Source: Candidatus Enterococcus willemsii
Lineage (GTDB): Bacteria; Bacillota; Bacilli; Lactobacillales; Enterococcaceae
Direction: 5' to 3'
NCBI RefSeq assembly: GCF_009933335.1
Contig: NZ_MAEL01000044.1
Location: 59,684 to 123,683, forward strand
Length of the DNA: 64,000 nucleotides
This document shows, piece by piece, positions 9,629-18,149 of the stretch. Position numbers and translations under genes: made by a program. Under the pieces are notes generated by a model that ran no database searches, was not told the DNA's origin, and saw only the letters and a program-made list of their open reading frames with translations. How positions within the stretch are numbered: the first letter of the stretch is position 1; every line of letters begins with the position of its first letter.

Positions 9629-10432
9629 TTATTCTGCTGATACATCTTCGCCAAACCATTTTTCAGAAATCTTAGCGAATGTCCCATTATCTTTTAGTTC
9701 TGTGAAAGCTTCATTAATTTTCTGCGCCAATTTGTCATCTTCTTTACGTACACCGACTGCAAAATCTTCTTTTTCAAATGGTGTTTCGATGACATTGAAG
9801 TCCGCTAATTGGTCGGCTTGTGTTAAGTAATATTCTGCGTACACGCGGTCAACTAACAAACCATCAATACGCCCTTTTTCTAAATCGATAAAGGCTTCAT
9901 TAAAGCTCGCATACAAAGTCGCATCATTGTCTTTCACCAAATCTTGTAGCAATTCAGGTTGTTCAGTAAATGCTTTATAACCTGACGAACCTTCTTGAGC
10001 GCCCAACACTTTATCTTTCATTTGAGATGTTTCTGTAATTTTACTATCTTTTGCAGTAACTAATACTTGGTACGTGGTCATATACCCATCAGAAAACAAT
10101 ACTTTTTTCTCACGTTCGGGTGTCACTGTATATCCATTCCAAATCATATCAATTGTGCCATTGTCTAATTCGGTTTCTTTCATCGCCCAGTCAATTGGTT
10201 GGAAAGTAACTTTGGTATCTGATAAATCAAAGACTGCCGTTGCTAACTCAATATCAAAACCTGTTAATTCACCATTGTCATCACGAAACCCCATTGGTAC
10301 AAACGTATCATCTAAGCCAACCACGACTTCTTTTTTATCCGCTGCGCTTTCTCTTTCTTTTTTGTCCCCGGTACCACATGCCCCTAATACCAATAAACCG
10401 ACAACCATTACTAAACCTGTTAATTTTTTCAT
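9629..10432 (-). CDS. Amino acid ABC transporter substrate-binding lipoprotein
   Basis: 267 residues of SBP_bac_3 (GlnH/HisJ type). The lipobox LVLGAC places the lipidated Cys at residue 19. Typical motifs include VVGLDDTFVPMGFRDDNGELTGFDIELA near residues 36-63 and a ligand-site region DWAMKETELDNGTIDMIWNG. It is the last gene of a permease–ATPase–binding protein operon under the duplicated T-box. Histidine is the favoured ligand from the specifier reading and because hisXYZ operons in Lactobacillales are known T-box targets; cystine or glutamine cannot be excluded from the protein alone. Confidence 0.9.
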   Translation of the reverse strand: MKKLTGLVMVVGLLVLGACGTGDKKERESAADKKEVVVGLDDTFVPMGFRDDNGELTGFDIELATAVFDLSDTKVTFQPIDWAMKETELDNGTIDMIWNGYTVTPEREKKVLFSDGYMTTYQVLVTAKDSKITETSQMKDKVLGAQEGSSGYKAFTEQPELLQDLVKDNDATLYASFNEAFIDLEKGRIDGLLVDRVYAEYYLTQADQLADFNVIETPFEKEDFAVGVRKEDDKLAQKINEAFTELKDNGTFAKISEKWFGEDVSAE

Positions 10433-10457
10433 ACGAATTTCCTCCTAATTTTTCCTT

Positions 10458-11093
10458 TTATTGAACTGGTGACACTTCTAATAAATTATCCGCAATATTT
10501 TTTGCAAAAACCAGATCATGTGTTACGACGATTTGGGTCACGCCTTCTTTTTTTAAATCTAAAATCAAGTGTTCCACTTGTTGACGTAGCGCCGGATCTA
10601 ACGCACTCGTAGGCTCATCATATGCTAATACACGAGGGTTCATCGCCATTGCCCGAGCAATCGCTACCCGTTGTTTTTGCCCACCAGATAATTGATAGGG
10701 ATATTGGTCCAATAAACCTTCCAAACCTAATTGTTTCGCTAGCTTTTGCGCTTTTTCGGTATAAACTGTCTCTGTTTCTTTCAAGACCATTTTAGGTGCT
10801 AACGTGATATTTTCAAACACACTTAGATGTGGGAACAATTGAAAATCCTGAAAAACAACTCCGACCACTTGTTCTTGTTCTTTCAGATTGATTGGGTCAA
10901 ACTTTTTCCCATCGAGTAAAAAATCACCACTATCGACTTTCTCTAAGCCAGCGAGTGTGCGTAGTAAAGTCGTTTTTCCCCCACCAGAAGGTCCGACAAT
11001 CGCTAAAATAGTACCTTCTGGAATTGTTAAGTCCAGTTGATTAATAATCGTTTTTTTGCCAAATGATTTGGTTATTTTCTTTAATTCAAGCAT
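10458..11093 (-). CDS. Polar amino acid ABC transporter ATP-binding protein
   Basis: 211 residues, about 30 shorter than GlnQ or HisP (about 240). The missing part is the C-terminal end after the switch His (VVTHDLVFAKNIADNLL). Walker A is GPSGGGKTT, the signature is LSGGQKQRVAIARAMA, and Walker B VLAYDEPTSALDP has Tyr where most members have Phe. It energises import through the adjacent permease. Start at 11093 with AAGAAAAG upstream; 12 bases separate it from the permease gene. Confidence 0.9.
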   Translation of the reverse strand: MLELKKITKSFGKKTIINQLDLTIPEGTILAIVGPSGGGKTTLLRTLAGLEKVDSGDFLLDGKKFDPINLKEQEQVVGVVFQDFQLFPHLSVFENITLAPKMVLKETETVYTEKAQKLAKQLGLEGLLDQYPYQLSGGQKQRVAIARAMAMNPRVLAYDEPTSALDPALRQQVEHLILDLKKEGVTQIVVTHDLVFAKNIADNLLEVSPVQ

Positions 11094-11105
11094 CTTTTCT
11101 TCCTC

Positions 11106-11750
11106 CTAACGGTAATAGTCTAGACGTTTTTCGATTTGTTTTAATAAGATTGTAAACACACCGGTCATAACGAGATAAATGATTCCCACACCAATGAGTG
11201 GTAACAATGTCGCTTCACGTTCCATCGCAATTTTACCGATACGCATCACGTCAGATAGACCTAAAATGTAGATTAACGAAGTATCTTTGACTAAACTAAT
11301 GATTTCGTTGCCGACAGAAGGTAGCGTGATTTTCCCAACTTGTGGAATAATAATTTTAAAAATCGTTTGTCGTTTAGTTAAACGTAGTACTTGTGCTGCT
11401 TCGTATTGGCCTTTAGGGATTGATTGAATCCCCCCACGGAAGATTTCTGCAAAATATGCTGCATAGTTTAAAATAAACGCAAACACAGCTGCTTCGAATC
11501 GGTCAAGCACAATAATATTGGCTGTTGCTAAACCATAAAAGACAAAAATAAGTTGCAACAATAGTGGTGTTCCACGCATCAACCAAACATAGGTTTGAAT
11601 AATTGATTTAAAGATTTTCGACTGACTACTTAAAATAAAGGCAAATAAAATCCCTAGTGGAATCGAGCCCAGCAACGTTAATGCAAATAGTTGCAAGGTA
11701 ATACCGGTTCCTTTAAATAATTGCGGAAAAACTGAAATTAAAATATCCAT
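11106..11750 (-). CDS. Polar amino acid ABC transporter permease
   Basis: 214 residues of the HisMQ/GlnP family. About five membrane helices; the coupling EAA loop is EAAQVLRLTKRQTIFKIIIPQ (around residues 136-157). The N-terminal half carries the typical Gln/Arg-rich WLMRGTPLLLQLIFVFYG. First gene of the operon, directly downstream of the tandem T-box terminators, with GAGAGGAAG as ribosome site. A single permease gene implies a homodimeric channel. Confidence 0.92.
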   Translation of the reverse strand: MDILISVFPQLFKGTGITLQLFALTLLGSIPLGILFAFILSSQSKIFKSIIQTYVWLMRGTPLLLQLIFVFYGLATANIIVLDRFEAAVFAFILNYAAYFAEIFRGGIQSIPKGQYEAAQVLRLTKRQTIFKIIIPQVGKITLPSVGNEIISLVKDTSLIYILGLSDVMRIGKIAMEREATLLPLIGVGIIYLVMTGVFTILLKQIEKRLDYYR

Positions 11751-11785
11751 GTTGACTTCCTCTCATTTCTGATTAAAATTTTTCA

Positions 11786-12170
11786 AATAAAAACCACGCA
11801 AACCGCCCTTGGTTTCCCAAGAGGACGCGTTTGCGTGGTGCCACCTCATTTTATCTTTGCTTCACAGACAAAGAACTCTGTTAGTTATCGATAGCTGGAA
11901 CAAATAAAAAAGTCCTCTAGTCAAAATGACTAAAGGACGTAAATTACGTGGTTCCACCTTTGTTTATTTATCCCTCGCAGGATAAACCTCATGAAGTTAT
12001 CTATCAATAACCATCGCTGTAACGGGCTCCCCGGACTTTCCTACTCATGCTTCAAAAAGTCGACTCCAAGATGTGTTTCACATAGTTCCTACTGTTTCTT
12101 CTCACCAACCAGAAACTCTCTTCAAATAGTAAACAATGTTACTCTTCTTTTCGATGTCTTTTTTTAAGTT
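11786..12170 (-). promoter_or_regulatory. Partly duplicated T-box riboswitch before the amino acid ABC operon
   Basis: On the minus strand there is one Stem I (AGAGAG…GGTTGGTG…GAAACACATCTTGGAG, about 12065-12122), with specifier CAC (His) at 12073-12075 by position relative to GGAG. Module 1 follows: Stem III (TTATCCTGCGAGGGATAA), T-box AAGGTGGAACCACG (11947-11960) and terminator GTCCTTTAGTC/GACTAGAGGAC with a T-run (11906-11938). Instead of coding sequence there is then module 2: a new Stem III (TCTTTG…CAAAGA), a second T-box GAGGTGGCACCACG (11834-11847) and a second terminator with 11-base arms ACCACGCAAAC/GTTTGCGTGGT (11793-11839). Module 2 has no Stem I. Only about 60 bases separate the modules, and the ATAACT…Stem III arrangement recurs, indicating a partial duplication. 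Two serial checkpoints should tighten repression when the tRNA is charged. Confidence 0.88.
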
Positions 12171-12176
12171 GTTTTT

Positions 12177-12205
12177 ACTTTACATTTTTCTTCGAAACTT
12201 GTCAA
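12177..12205 (-). promoter_or_regulatory. Promoter of the T-box-controlled amino acid ABC operon
   Basis: Minus-strand TTGACA (12200-12205), 17-base spacer, TAAAGT (12177-12182). Transcription would start near 12170, ahead of Stem I. Confidence 0.65.
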
Positions 12206-12309
12206 TCTTTTTTAATCGAAAAATTCTGCTTTTCCTTCGACCAAACTTTCGATACAATGCTTAGTAAGTAGATTCAATTGGAACAAAACTTAGACAAGGT
12301 GGTTTTTTG

Positions 12310-13170
12310 ATGAAACTTCATGATTGGCAACAAATTTATCCTGAGGCAACTATACATGCACATGCAACAGATGACACCTCATTTTTTTCCCTCCCAGTAG
12401 AGACTAATTTTCTTTGGATTTCTAAAGAAAATCTTTCAGCGAGTGAACAACGCTTACTTACGACACTAACAAAAGAACAAAAACCAGTTATTTCTAATAG
12501 CAAGCATCCTTGGTATTCTGCACTCTTTCAAGGAAAACAAGCACCTGTGACAAATGGTCGTTATCGCATAATTCAAGTAACTTTCCAATCACTGGGTACT
12601 CTTTCTGATAGTTGGAGCGAAGAAATTAAAAGTTTGTTACCAGCTTTAGTTGATTGCTTCTTTCTGACTGAAACGATTTGTATATTAGTCGAAGCGTACA
12701 GCGAACAAGTTCTTTCAGCAGAAGAACTGGAAGGCGTTTTTCTAGCCTTGGATGGAGACTTTGATACGTATACACGCTTGTTTGTCGGCGTATTTTATCC
12801 ATATGACCGTGAATTTACACGTCTTTTACAAGAAGAAAAAGAATTATTTCAAACAGAAATAACCTATAACAAGCAAGCCAAATGTTTTGATTTAGGTCAA
12901 AGTGTGATTCGTTTCTTTGCAGAACATGCTGTCAGCGACAGTTATATGATGCGCTGTTTGTATACGAATTGGTTCGAAGACGATATCGTCGCTATTATTA
13001 TTGCCCTGTGGAACAATCAAGGCAATATCAGCTCGACAGCCAAAGAATTATTCATGCACCGCAATACCGTCCAATACCAAATTGATAAGTTTCAAAAACG
13101 CACCCTATTAAATTTAAAGAAAATGAATCATCTATTCCTCTGCTACTTACTCATAATGACCTTTGAATAA
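12310..13170 (+). CDS. CdaR/PucR-type transcriptional regulator
   Basis: 286 residues. The first 200 residues match no domain I recognise beyond a GGDEF-like/sensor region seen in this family. The C-terminal part (about 225-286) is the PucR/CdaR helix-turn-helix: WNNQGNISSTAKELFMHRNT followed by VQYQIDKF. ATG at 12310 has AAGGTGG at a good distance; a TTG one codon earlier is less likely. A TACAAT -10 lies at 12253-12258. It is followed, after a hairpin, by msmK, so it may respond to sugar or sugar-acid status, but its target is not shown by sequence. Confidence 0.78.
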   Translation: MKLHDWQQIYPEATIHAHATDDTSFFSLPVETNFLWISKENLSASEQRLLTTLTKEQKPVISNSKHPWYSALFQGKQAPVTNGRYRIIQVTFQSLGTLSDSWSEEIKSLLPALVDCFFLTETICILVEAYSEQVLSAEELEGVFLALDGDFDTYTRLFVGVFYPYDREFTRLLQEEKELFQTEITYNKQAKCFDLGQSVIRFFAEHAVSDSYMMRCLYTNWFEDDIVAIIIALWNNQGNISSTAKELFMHRNTVQYQIDKFQKRTLLNLKKMNHLFLCYLLIMTFE

Positions 13171-13183
13171 AAGCGATTTCAAA

Positions 13184-13217
13184 GATGCACAAAAAAAGTG
13201 ACTAGTTTTTGTGCATC
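13184..13217 (+). terminator. Hairpin after the CdaR-like gene
   Basis: Arms GATGCACAAAAA / TTTTTGTGCATC, 12 bases each. The downstream strand has only a short T stretch (TTGACG), so termination may be partial and allow read-through into msmK. Confidence 0.6.
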
Positions 13218-13223
13218 TTGACG

Positions 13224-13252
13224 TTGCTCGTTAAAACGGTTTCATTTATAGT
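13224..13252 (+). promoter_or_regulatory. msmK promoter with embedded cre-like site
   Basis: TTGCTC (13224-13229), 17-base spacer, TATAGT (13247-13252). The spacer holds TTAAAACGGTTTCA (13231-13244), which matches 12 of 14 positions of the cre consensus TGWAARCGYTWNCW. Binding of CcpA there would block the polymerase. Confidence 0.5.
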
Positions 13253-13292
13253 TGATTTATCAAATAAATGACGTAGAAAGAAGGAACAGTTC

Positions 13293-14402
13293 ATGGTACA
13301 AATGGCCTTAAAAAATGTATATAAAAAATATGACAATGCAGAAAACTATTCTGTAACTGACTTTAACTTAAATATTCAAGATCGCGAATTTATCGTATTC
13401 GTTGGTCCTTCCGGATGTGGGAAATCAACAACACTACGCATGATCGCTGGTTTAGAAGATATTACTGAAGGTGAATTGTCAATTGGTGACAAAGTAATGA
13501 ATGACGTTGCACCAAAAGACCGTGACATTGCGATGGTTTTCCAGAACTACGCTTTGTATCCACATATGACTGTCTATGACAATATGGCATTTGGTCTAAA
13601 ACTTCGTAAATATGACAAAGCTGAAATTAAAAAACGTGTTGAAAATGCTGCAGAAATTTTAGGTTTAACAGAATATTTAGATCGTAAACCAGCTGCCTTA
13701 TCTGGTGGTCAACGTCAACGTGTGGCTTTAGGACGTGCAATCGTTCGTGATGCGAAAGTCTTCCTAATGGATGAACCTTTATCAAACTTAGATGCTAAAC
13801 TACGTGTAGCGATGCGTGCCGAAATCGCTAAATTACACCAACGTTTAGAAACAACAACCATCTATGTTACGCATGACCAAACGGAAGCAATGACGATGGC
13901 TGACCGTATCGTTATTATGAAAGATGGCTTCATCCAACAAATCGGTTCTCCTAAAGAAGTTTACGATACACCTGAAAATGTCTTCGTTGCCGGCTTTATT
14001 GGTTCCCCAGCGATGAACTTCTTCAATGTTACGTTAAACAATGGTGTTGTTACTGATGGTTACGGTTTGAAATTACGTATCCCTGAAGGCCGTAACAAAG
14101 TCTTAGTTGAAAAAGGTTACGAAGGCAAACAACTAATCTTCGGTATTCGTCCAGAGGATATCAACAGTGAACAAGTCGCAATTGATGCTTCACCAGAATC
14201 GACAGTCCATTCTGAAGTTGTCGTTTCAGAATTACTTGGTGCGGAAACGATGCTTTATACAAAAATTGGTGAGACAGAATTCATCTCTAAAGTGGATGCA
14301 CGTGATTACCACAAACCAGGTGAAATGATTGATTTAGCGTTCAATATCAATAAAGCTCATTTCTTTGATAAAGATACCGAAGAAGTGATTAAATTACCTT
14401 AA
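13293..14402 (+). CDS. msmK: Sugar ABC transporter ATP-binding protein (MsmK/UgpC family)
   Basis: 369 residues, the standard length. The nucleotide-binding domain has Walker A GPSGCGKST (about 39-47), Q-loop MVFQNYALYPHMTV, signature LSGGQRQRVALGRA and Walker B VFLMDEPLSNLDAKLR. A C-terminal TOBE regulatory domain (about 240-369) follows. In Lactobacillales this ATPase is shared by several CUT1 sugar importers whose own operons lack an ATPase, which fits its isolated position here. It probably serves maltodextrin or raffinose-type importers encoded elsewhere. Ribosome site AAGGAACAGTTC. Confidence 0.92.
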   Translation: MVQMALKNVYKKYDNAENYSVTDFNLNIQDREFIVFVGPSGCGKSTTLRMIAGLEDITEGELSIGDKVMNDVAPKDRDIAMVFQNYALYPHMTVYDNMAFGLKLRKYDKAEIKKRVENAAEILGLTEYLDRKPAALSGGQRQRVALGRAIVRDAKVFLMDEPLSNLDAKLRVAMRAEIAKLHQRLETTTIYVTHDQTEAMTMADRIVIMKDGFIQQIGSPKEVYDTPENVFVAGFIGSPAMNFFNVTLNNGVVTDGYGLKLRIPEGRNKVLVEKGYEGKQLIFGIRPEDINSEQVAIDASPESTVHSEVVVSELLGAETMLYTKIGETEFISKVDARDYHKPGEMIDLAFNINKAHFFDKDTEEVIKLP

Positions 14403-14491
14403 TACGTTAGTTCCCAGTAATCGCATGGATTTGCCCCCATGTGATTGCCGGATAACTTATATACAATATTTCCTTATTTGTATCCCCCACG

Positions 14492-14520
14492 AAAGAGTAG
14501 TGCATCGTCACTACTCTTTT
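14492..14520 (+). terminator. msmK terminator
   Basis: Arms AAAGAGTAGTG / CACTACTCTTT followed by TTTTGC, about 90 bases after the stop. Confidence 0.8.
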
Positions 14521-14596
14521 GCATTATCCGTCTGAAGTCCCTTTTTATTCGTACAATTTCTTGATAAACTAGAGAAAAATAGAAATAGGTGATCAT

Positions 14597-14977
14597 ATGA
14601 AATTACTTGGAAATCTTATCTGGTTGATTTTTGGTGGTCTTGTGGGCGCTCTAGGCTGGTTTTTAGCCGGTTTACTTTGGTCTATCACGATTATTGGAAT
14701 TCCGATTGGTGTGCAATGTTTTAAATTAGCAGGCTTAAGTTTATGGCCTTTTGGAAAAGAAGTTGTTTATAGCGACAGTAGTGTGTCTTTATTAATCAAT
14801 ATTATTTGGCTAATTATTAGCGGATTGCCACTTGCTTTAGCACATATTGCTAGTGGCATCGTGTTGTGTCTAACGATTATCGGGATTCCATTTGGAAAGC
14901 AATCTTTCAAGCTAGCAAAACTTGCGTTGATGCCTTTTGGTGCACGAGTCGTTTCAGCAGATAGTTGGCGATATTAA
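14597..14977 (+). CDS. YccF domain membrane protein
   Basis: 126 residues with two tandem YccF repeats, each containing a Trp-rich first helix and the phrase IIGIPIGVQCFKLAGLSLWPFGKEVV or its second copy IIGIPFGKQSFKLAKLALMPFGARVV. Four membrane helices are predicted by eye. Function in bacteria is not established. It stands alone between two terminators, with AGGTGATCAT as ribosome site. Confidence 0.88.
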   Translation: MKLLGNLIWLIFGGLVGALGWFLAGLLWSITIIGIPIGVQCFKLAGLSLWPFGKEVVYSDSSVSLLINIIWLIISGLPLALAHIASGIVLCLTIIGIPFGKQSFKLAKLALMPFGARVVSADSWRY

Positions 14978-14981
14978 GATG

Positions 14982-15022
14982 AAAAAAGGTAAATCGGTCA
15001 ATTGATCCGATTTACCTTTTTT
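14982..15022. terminator. Bidirectional terminator
   Basis: Sixteen-base arms AAAAAAGGTAAATCGG / CCGATTTACCTTTTTT between the convergent yccF-like and phosphatase genes. Confidence 0.9.
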
Positions 15023-15734
15023 ATTTTGTAGAAACTAGTTGAACCGAAAACTTTCGTTCAATTGCAGCTAACTCATCTTCTGTCACACCAATTTGTCTTA
15101 GGTATGCAGGAATACTTTCAAATGTTTGTTCAATAAAAGCCAAAGTGGACGCCATTACTTCCGCATCTGAACGTAATAGTTCTGTCATCGGTGCCAGACT
15201 TTTTGCAAATGAGGGATTTACAGATAAATACGTATGTGTTATTTGATAATTTGCGATAATATCAGCGTTTGAAACGCCAACACTACCTAAGATTAGAGCT
15301 GCTACTACACCAGTACGATCTTTGCCAGCAGCACAATGAAACAATACAGCATTAGACGCTTCTGCTAAAATGGTGAAAATTTGTCGGATGCCTGATTGCT
15401 TATCAAGCAACATCTGAATATAAAAATCTTCAAAACGAAAATCAGCTAAAGGTAATTCCATATTCACCGCATTTTCACTTGCTAATGGAATATTATAATA
15501 ATAAAAGGAACTTTCTTTTGGGTGCGGTCCTTCTTGATTTTCTTTTTCACCACGTAAATCAATCACTGTGGATACACCATAATCAACTAAAAACTGCAAA
15601 TCATTTTCAGATAAATTTTTCAAATCATCGCTACGCAAAAATGTCTTCCACGCAGTCATCCCATTACTTGTTTGGTATCCACCAAGTTCACGTGTATTAT
15701 AGGTATTTTCTAAAGGCAAACGAACATAATTCAT
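15021..15734 (-). CDS. Tyrosine/dual-specificity phosphatase family protein
   Basis: 237 residues of the Y_phosphatase3 (bacterial LipA-like) family. The P-loop HCAAGKDRTG places the catalytic Cys at 134 and the phosphate-binding Arg at 140; the N-terminal family motif NTRELGGY is at about 13-20. No signal peptide, so cytoplasmic. It is the last gene of the phosphonate-type ABC operon, 12 bases after the second permease gene. Its substrate may be a phosphoprotein, a phosphoinositide-like compound or the imported organophosphate; the sequence does not show which. Confidence 0.9.
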   Translation of the reverse strand: MNYVRLPLENTYNTRELGGYQTSNGMTAWKTFLRSDDLKNLSENDLQFLVDYGVSTVIDLRGEKENQEGPHPKESSFYYYNIPLASENAVNMELPLADFRFEDFYIQMLLDKQSGIRQIFTILAEASNAVLFHCAAGKDRTGVVAALILGSVGVSNADIIANYQITHTYLSVNPSFAKSLAPMTELLRSDAEVMASTLAFIEQTFESIPAYLRQIGVTEDELAAIERKFSVQLVSTK

Positions 15735-15746
15735 CGATAAAAGCTC

Positions 15747-16529
15747 CTATCTTAATTGTTTTTTTAATCTGGTAACTAGTAGCTCAACAGTAACCATTGT
15801 TAAAAAAATGGTCAAAATAATCGTCGTAATCAGCGGATAATCATATTTACCAATTGACTTCATTAGTAATGTACCGATACCGCCCGCACCAATCATCCCT
15901 AATGAAATTGATTCGGCAATGTTTCCTTCTAAACGAATCGAAATCCATGATAAAAATGGCTGGGTGAGATTCGGTAGCAACCCTTCCGTAATGATTTGCA
16001 ATTTGGTGGCTCCTGTTGATTTTAATGTTTCAATAATTGCTGGGTCTTGTTCTTCAATCGAGCTGATAAACGACTTAGTTAAATAACCCATTGTTGGAAA
16101 AACCATCCCCGTTAATCCAGCAGCGTTACCAAATCCTAAACTAGCTACTAACATTAAAATCCAAACTAATGCTGGCACTGCACGAATTACACTAATTATC
16201 GCTTTAACTAGCACCGAAACCCACGGATACGGCGCGGTATTTGTCGCACCTAAAAAACTTAAAACAAACGAAAGTAAAATGCCGATTGCTAAACTACCTA
16301 ATGCCATTGAAATAGAGACAAATAACTCAGAGATAATAACTGGCAATTCTTGAAGATTTAAATCAAAGAAAAGCTTCACAATATCTCCAGCATCTGCAAA
16401 ACGTGACATAAACTTTCCAACATCCAATTGTAAAAAATACACGGAGACTAAAAACAATGTGACTGCCCCTACTATAGTGACTAAATTTATTGCTTGCTGT
16501 CGAACCGGTGAAAGTCTAATTCTTTCCAT
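15747..16529 (-). CDS. phnE: Phosphonate-type ABC transporter permease 2
   Basis: 260 residues, BPD_transp_1 fold with about six helices. The coupling loop is IETLKSTGATKLQIITEGLLPN, and IGAGGIGTLLMKSIGKYDYPL near the C-terminus is characteristic of PhnE. It pairs with the upstream permease gene (28-base gap) to form a heterodimeric channel. AGGAGCATTGT serves as ribosome site. Confidence 0.88.
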   Translation of the reverse strand: MERIRLSPVRQQAINLVTIVGAVTLFLVSVYFLQLDVGKFMSRFADAGDIVKLFFDLNLQELPVIISELFVSISMALGSLAIGILLSFVLSFLGATNTAPYPWVSVLVKAIISVIRAVPALVWILMLVASLGFGNAAGLTGMVFPTMGYLTKSFISSIEEQDPAIIETLKSTGATKLQIITEGLLPNLTQPFLSWISIRLEGNIAESISLGMIGAGGIGTLLMKSIGKYDYPLITTIILTIFLTMVTVELLVTRLKKQLR

Positions 16530-16557
16530 ACAATGCTCCTTTATTTATTATTCTTTG

Positions 16558-17346
16558 TTAACTGATAGCTCTTCGTAACCGATTCACTAAAAATTCTGTC
16601 AATAAAACCATAACAACTAATAATATTATTAATGATAATGCTTCATGGTATTTGAATAAACGGATATTGGTTTGAATCATAATCCCAATTCCGCCAGCTC
16701 CAACCATCCCTAAAATAGATGAGGCACGGATGTTGATTTCAAATGAAAATAACGTCCAATTTAACCAAGCAGGAGCAAACTCTGGTAGCAAACCATGAAA
16801 TAAGATTTGCCAATAAGAAGCACCACTGGCTTTCAATGCATCTAATTTAGACCCAGCAATTTCGTCAATCGATTCCGCATAAGACCTCGTTAAAAATCCT
16901 AAAGTTGCCAAAATCAACGCAATTAATCCGACCAGACTGCCAATACCGAAAATATAGACTAATAAAGAGGCCCATACTAATACTGGGATATTACGCATGA
17001 AGGAAACAAGCGCACGAACAACTACACGGAAACCAGCAAATGGGTTTGTTTGTTCAGCCATTAATAGCCCTAAGACAAATGCCAAGATTGCAGAAACATA
17101 GGTACCAACGACTGCAAATAAAATCGTTTCAATAACATAAGGCAGGTATGTTGGTAGAGATGCAATATTTGCTGGCCAAAAATTCGTAACAAAGAATGAG
17201 ATAAATTGCGGAAATGACAAGACAATTTCCATCATATTAATATCTAAATACATAAAAGTGACAATAGTTGTCAACGCAATTAACCCTAGATAAATCGCCA
17301 AGTTATACGTTTTTGTCGGAACTGCTGATGCATTAGATCTCTGCAT
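16558..17346 (-). CDS. phnE: Phosphonate-type ABC transporter permease 1
   Basis: 262 residues, homologous to the following permease. EAA loop LDALKASGASYWQILFHGLLPE and the PhnE-type MVGAGGIGIMIQTNIRLFKYHE near the end. The start overlaps the end of the ATPase gene by 14 bases, with AAGGAGAGATTAGTT ahead of the ATG. Confidence 0.88.
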   Translation of the reverse strand: MQRSNASAVPTKTYNLAIYLGLIALTTIVTFMYLDINMMEIVLSFPQFISFFVTNFWPANIASLPTYLPYVIETILFAVVGTYVSAILAFVLGLLMAEQTNPFAGFRVVVRALVSFMRNIPVLVWASLLVYIFGIGSLVGLIALILATLGFLTRSYAESIDEIAGSKLDALKASGASYWQILFHGLLPEFAPAWLNWTLFSFEINIRASSILGMVGAGGIGIMIQTNIRLFKYHEALSLIILLVVMVLLTEFLVNRLRRAIS

Positions 17347-18148
17347 AACTAATCTCTCCTTGTATCACAAACTCCTTTTCTTTCGGAAGGGTCATCTCAT
17401 GTTCTTTTCCTAAATAAATTTGTTGGATAACGTCTTCTGATAGTTCATCTGGTCTGCCATCAAAAACAACACTCCCACTGTGGATACCAATAATGCGAGT
17501 CGCATATTTTTTTGCAAAGTCTACTTGATGCAAATTGACGATACATGTAATGCCTTTTTCCGTTACTACTGTTTTCAAATGATCCATTACGATGGACGCT
17601 GAATTAGGGTCTAAGGAAGCAATTGGCTCATCTGCTAAAATTAATTTTGGGCGTTGCATCATTGCGCGACAGATGCCGACACGTTGCATTTGCCCACCCG
17701 ACAATTCTTTTGCGCGTTTATAGATTTGTTTCTCTAAGCCCACTTTTTTTAATAATGCCACCGCTTCTTGTTTGTCTTCTTCACTGTATAAACCAAAGAG
17801 ACTACGAAAAAGTGAGACATGACCTAAGCGCCCATGTAAAACATTTTTAATGACATTTGTACGCCCGATTAAATTATAATGTTGAAAAATCATGCCAATT
17901 TTAGAGCGTTGCTTCCGCAAGGCGCCCCCTTTTAGCTTATTCATCGGCACACCTTCAAAAATGACTTCTCCCTCACTAGCATCAACCATTCGATTAATTG
18001 TACGAATGAAGGTTGATTTACCGGCACCAGAAGGTCCAATAATAACGATAAATTCTCCCTCTTGAATTTGCAAGTTGACATCTTTTAACGCAAAATCTTT
18101 TTGATTATAACTTTTTCCTAATTTTTTAGTTTCTAAAAGAGTCGTCAT
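17333..18148 (-). CDS. phnC: Phosphonate-type ABC transporter ATP-binding protein
   Basis: 271 residues. Walker A GPSGAGKST (about 36-44), Q-loop GMIFQHYNLIGRTNV, signature LSGGQMQRVGICRAMM, Walker B LILADEPIASLDP; the switch residue is the His in NLHQVDFAKKYATRIIGI. The FQxxNLxxRxxVxxNVLxGRLG region is typical of PhnC. It starts one base after the binding-protein gene ends, so the two are tightly coupled. Confidence 0.92.
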   Translation of the reverse strand: MTTLLETKKLGKSYNQKDFALKDVNLQIQEGEFIVIIGPSGAGKSTFIRTINRMVDASEGEVIFEGVPMNKLKGGALRKQRSKIGMIFQHYNLIGRTNVIKNVLHGRLGHVSLFRSLFGLYSEEDKQEAVALLKKVGLEKQIYKRAKELSGGQMQRVGICRAMMQRPKLILADEPIASLDPNSASIVMDHLKTVVTEKGITCIVNLHQVDFAKKYATRIIGIHSGSVVFDGRPDELSEDVIQQIYLGKEHEMTLPKEKEFVIQGEISYAEI

Positions 18149-18149
18149 A

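Noticed and set aside
11786..12170. Two independent, complete tandem T-boxes
   Set aside because: The stretch between the first terminator and the second T-box is only about 60 bases and holds only a Stem III-like hairpin, too short for a second Stem I with its specifier. A partial duplication explains it better.
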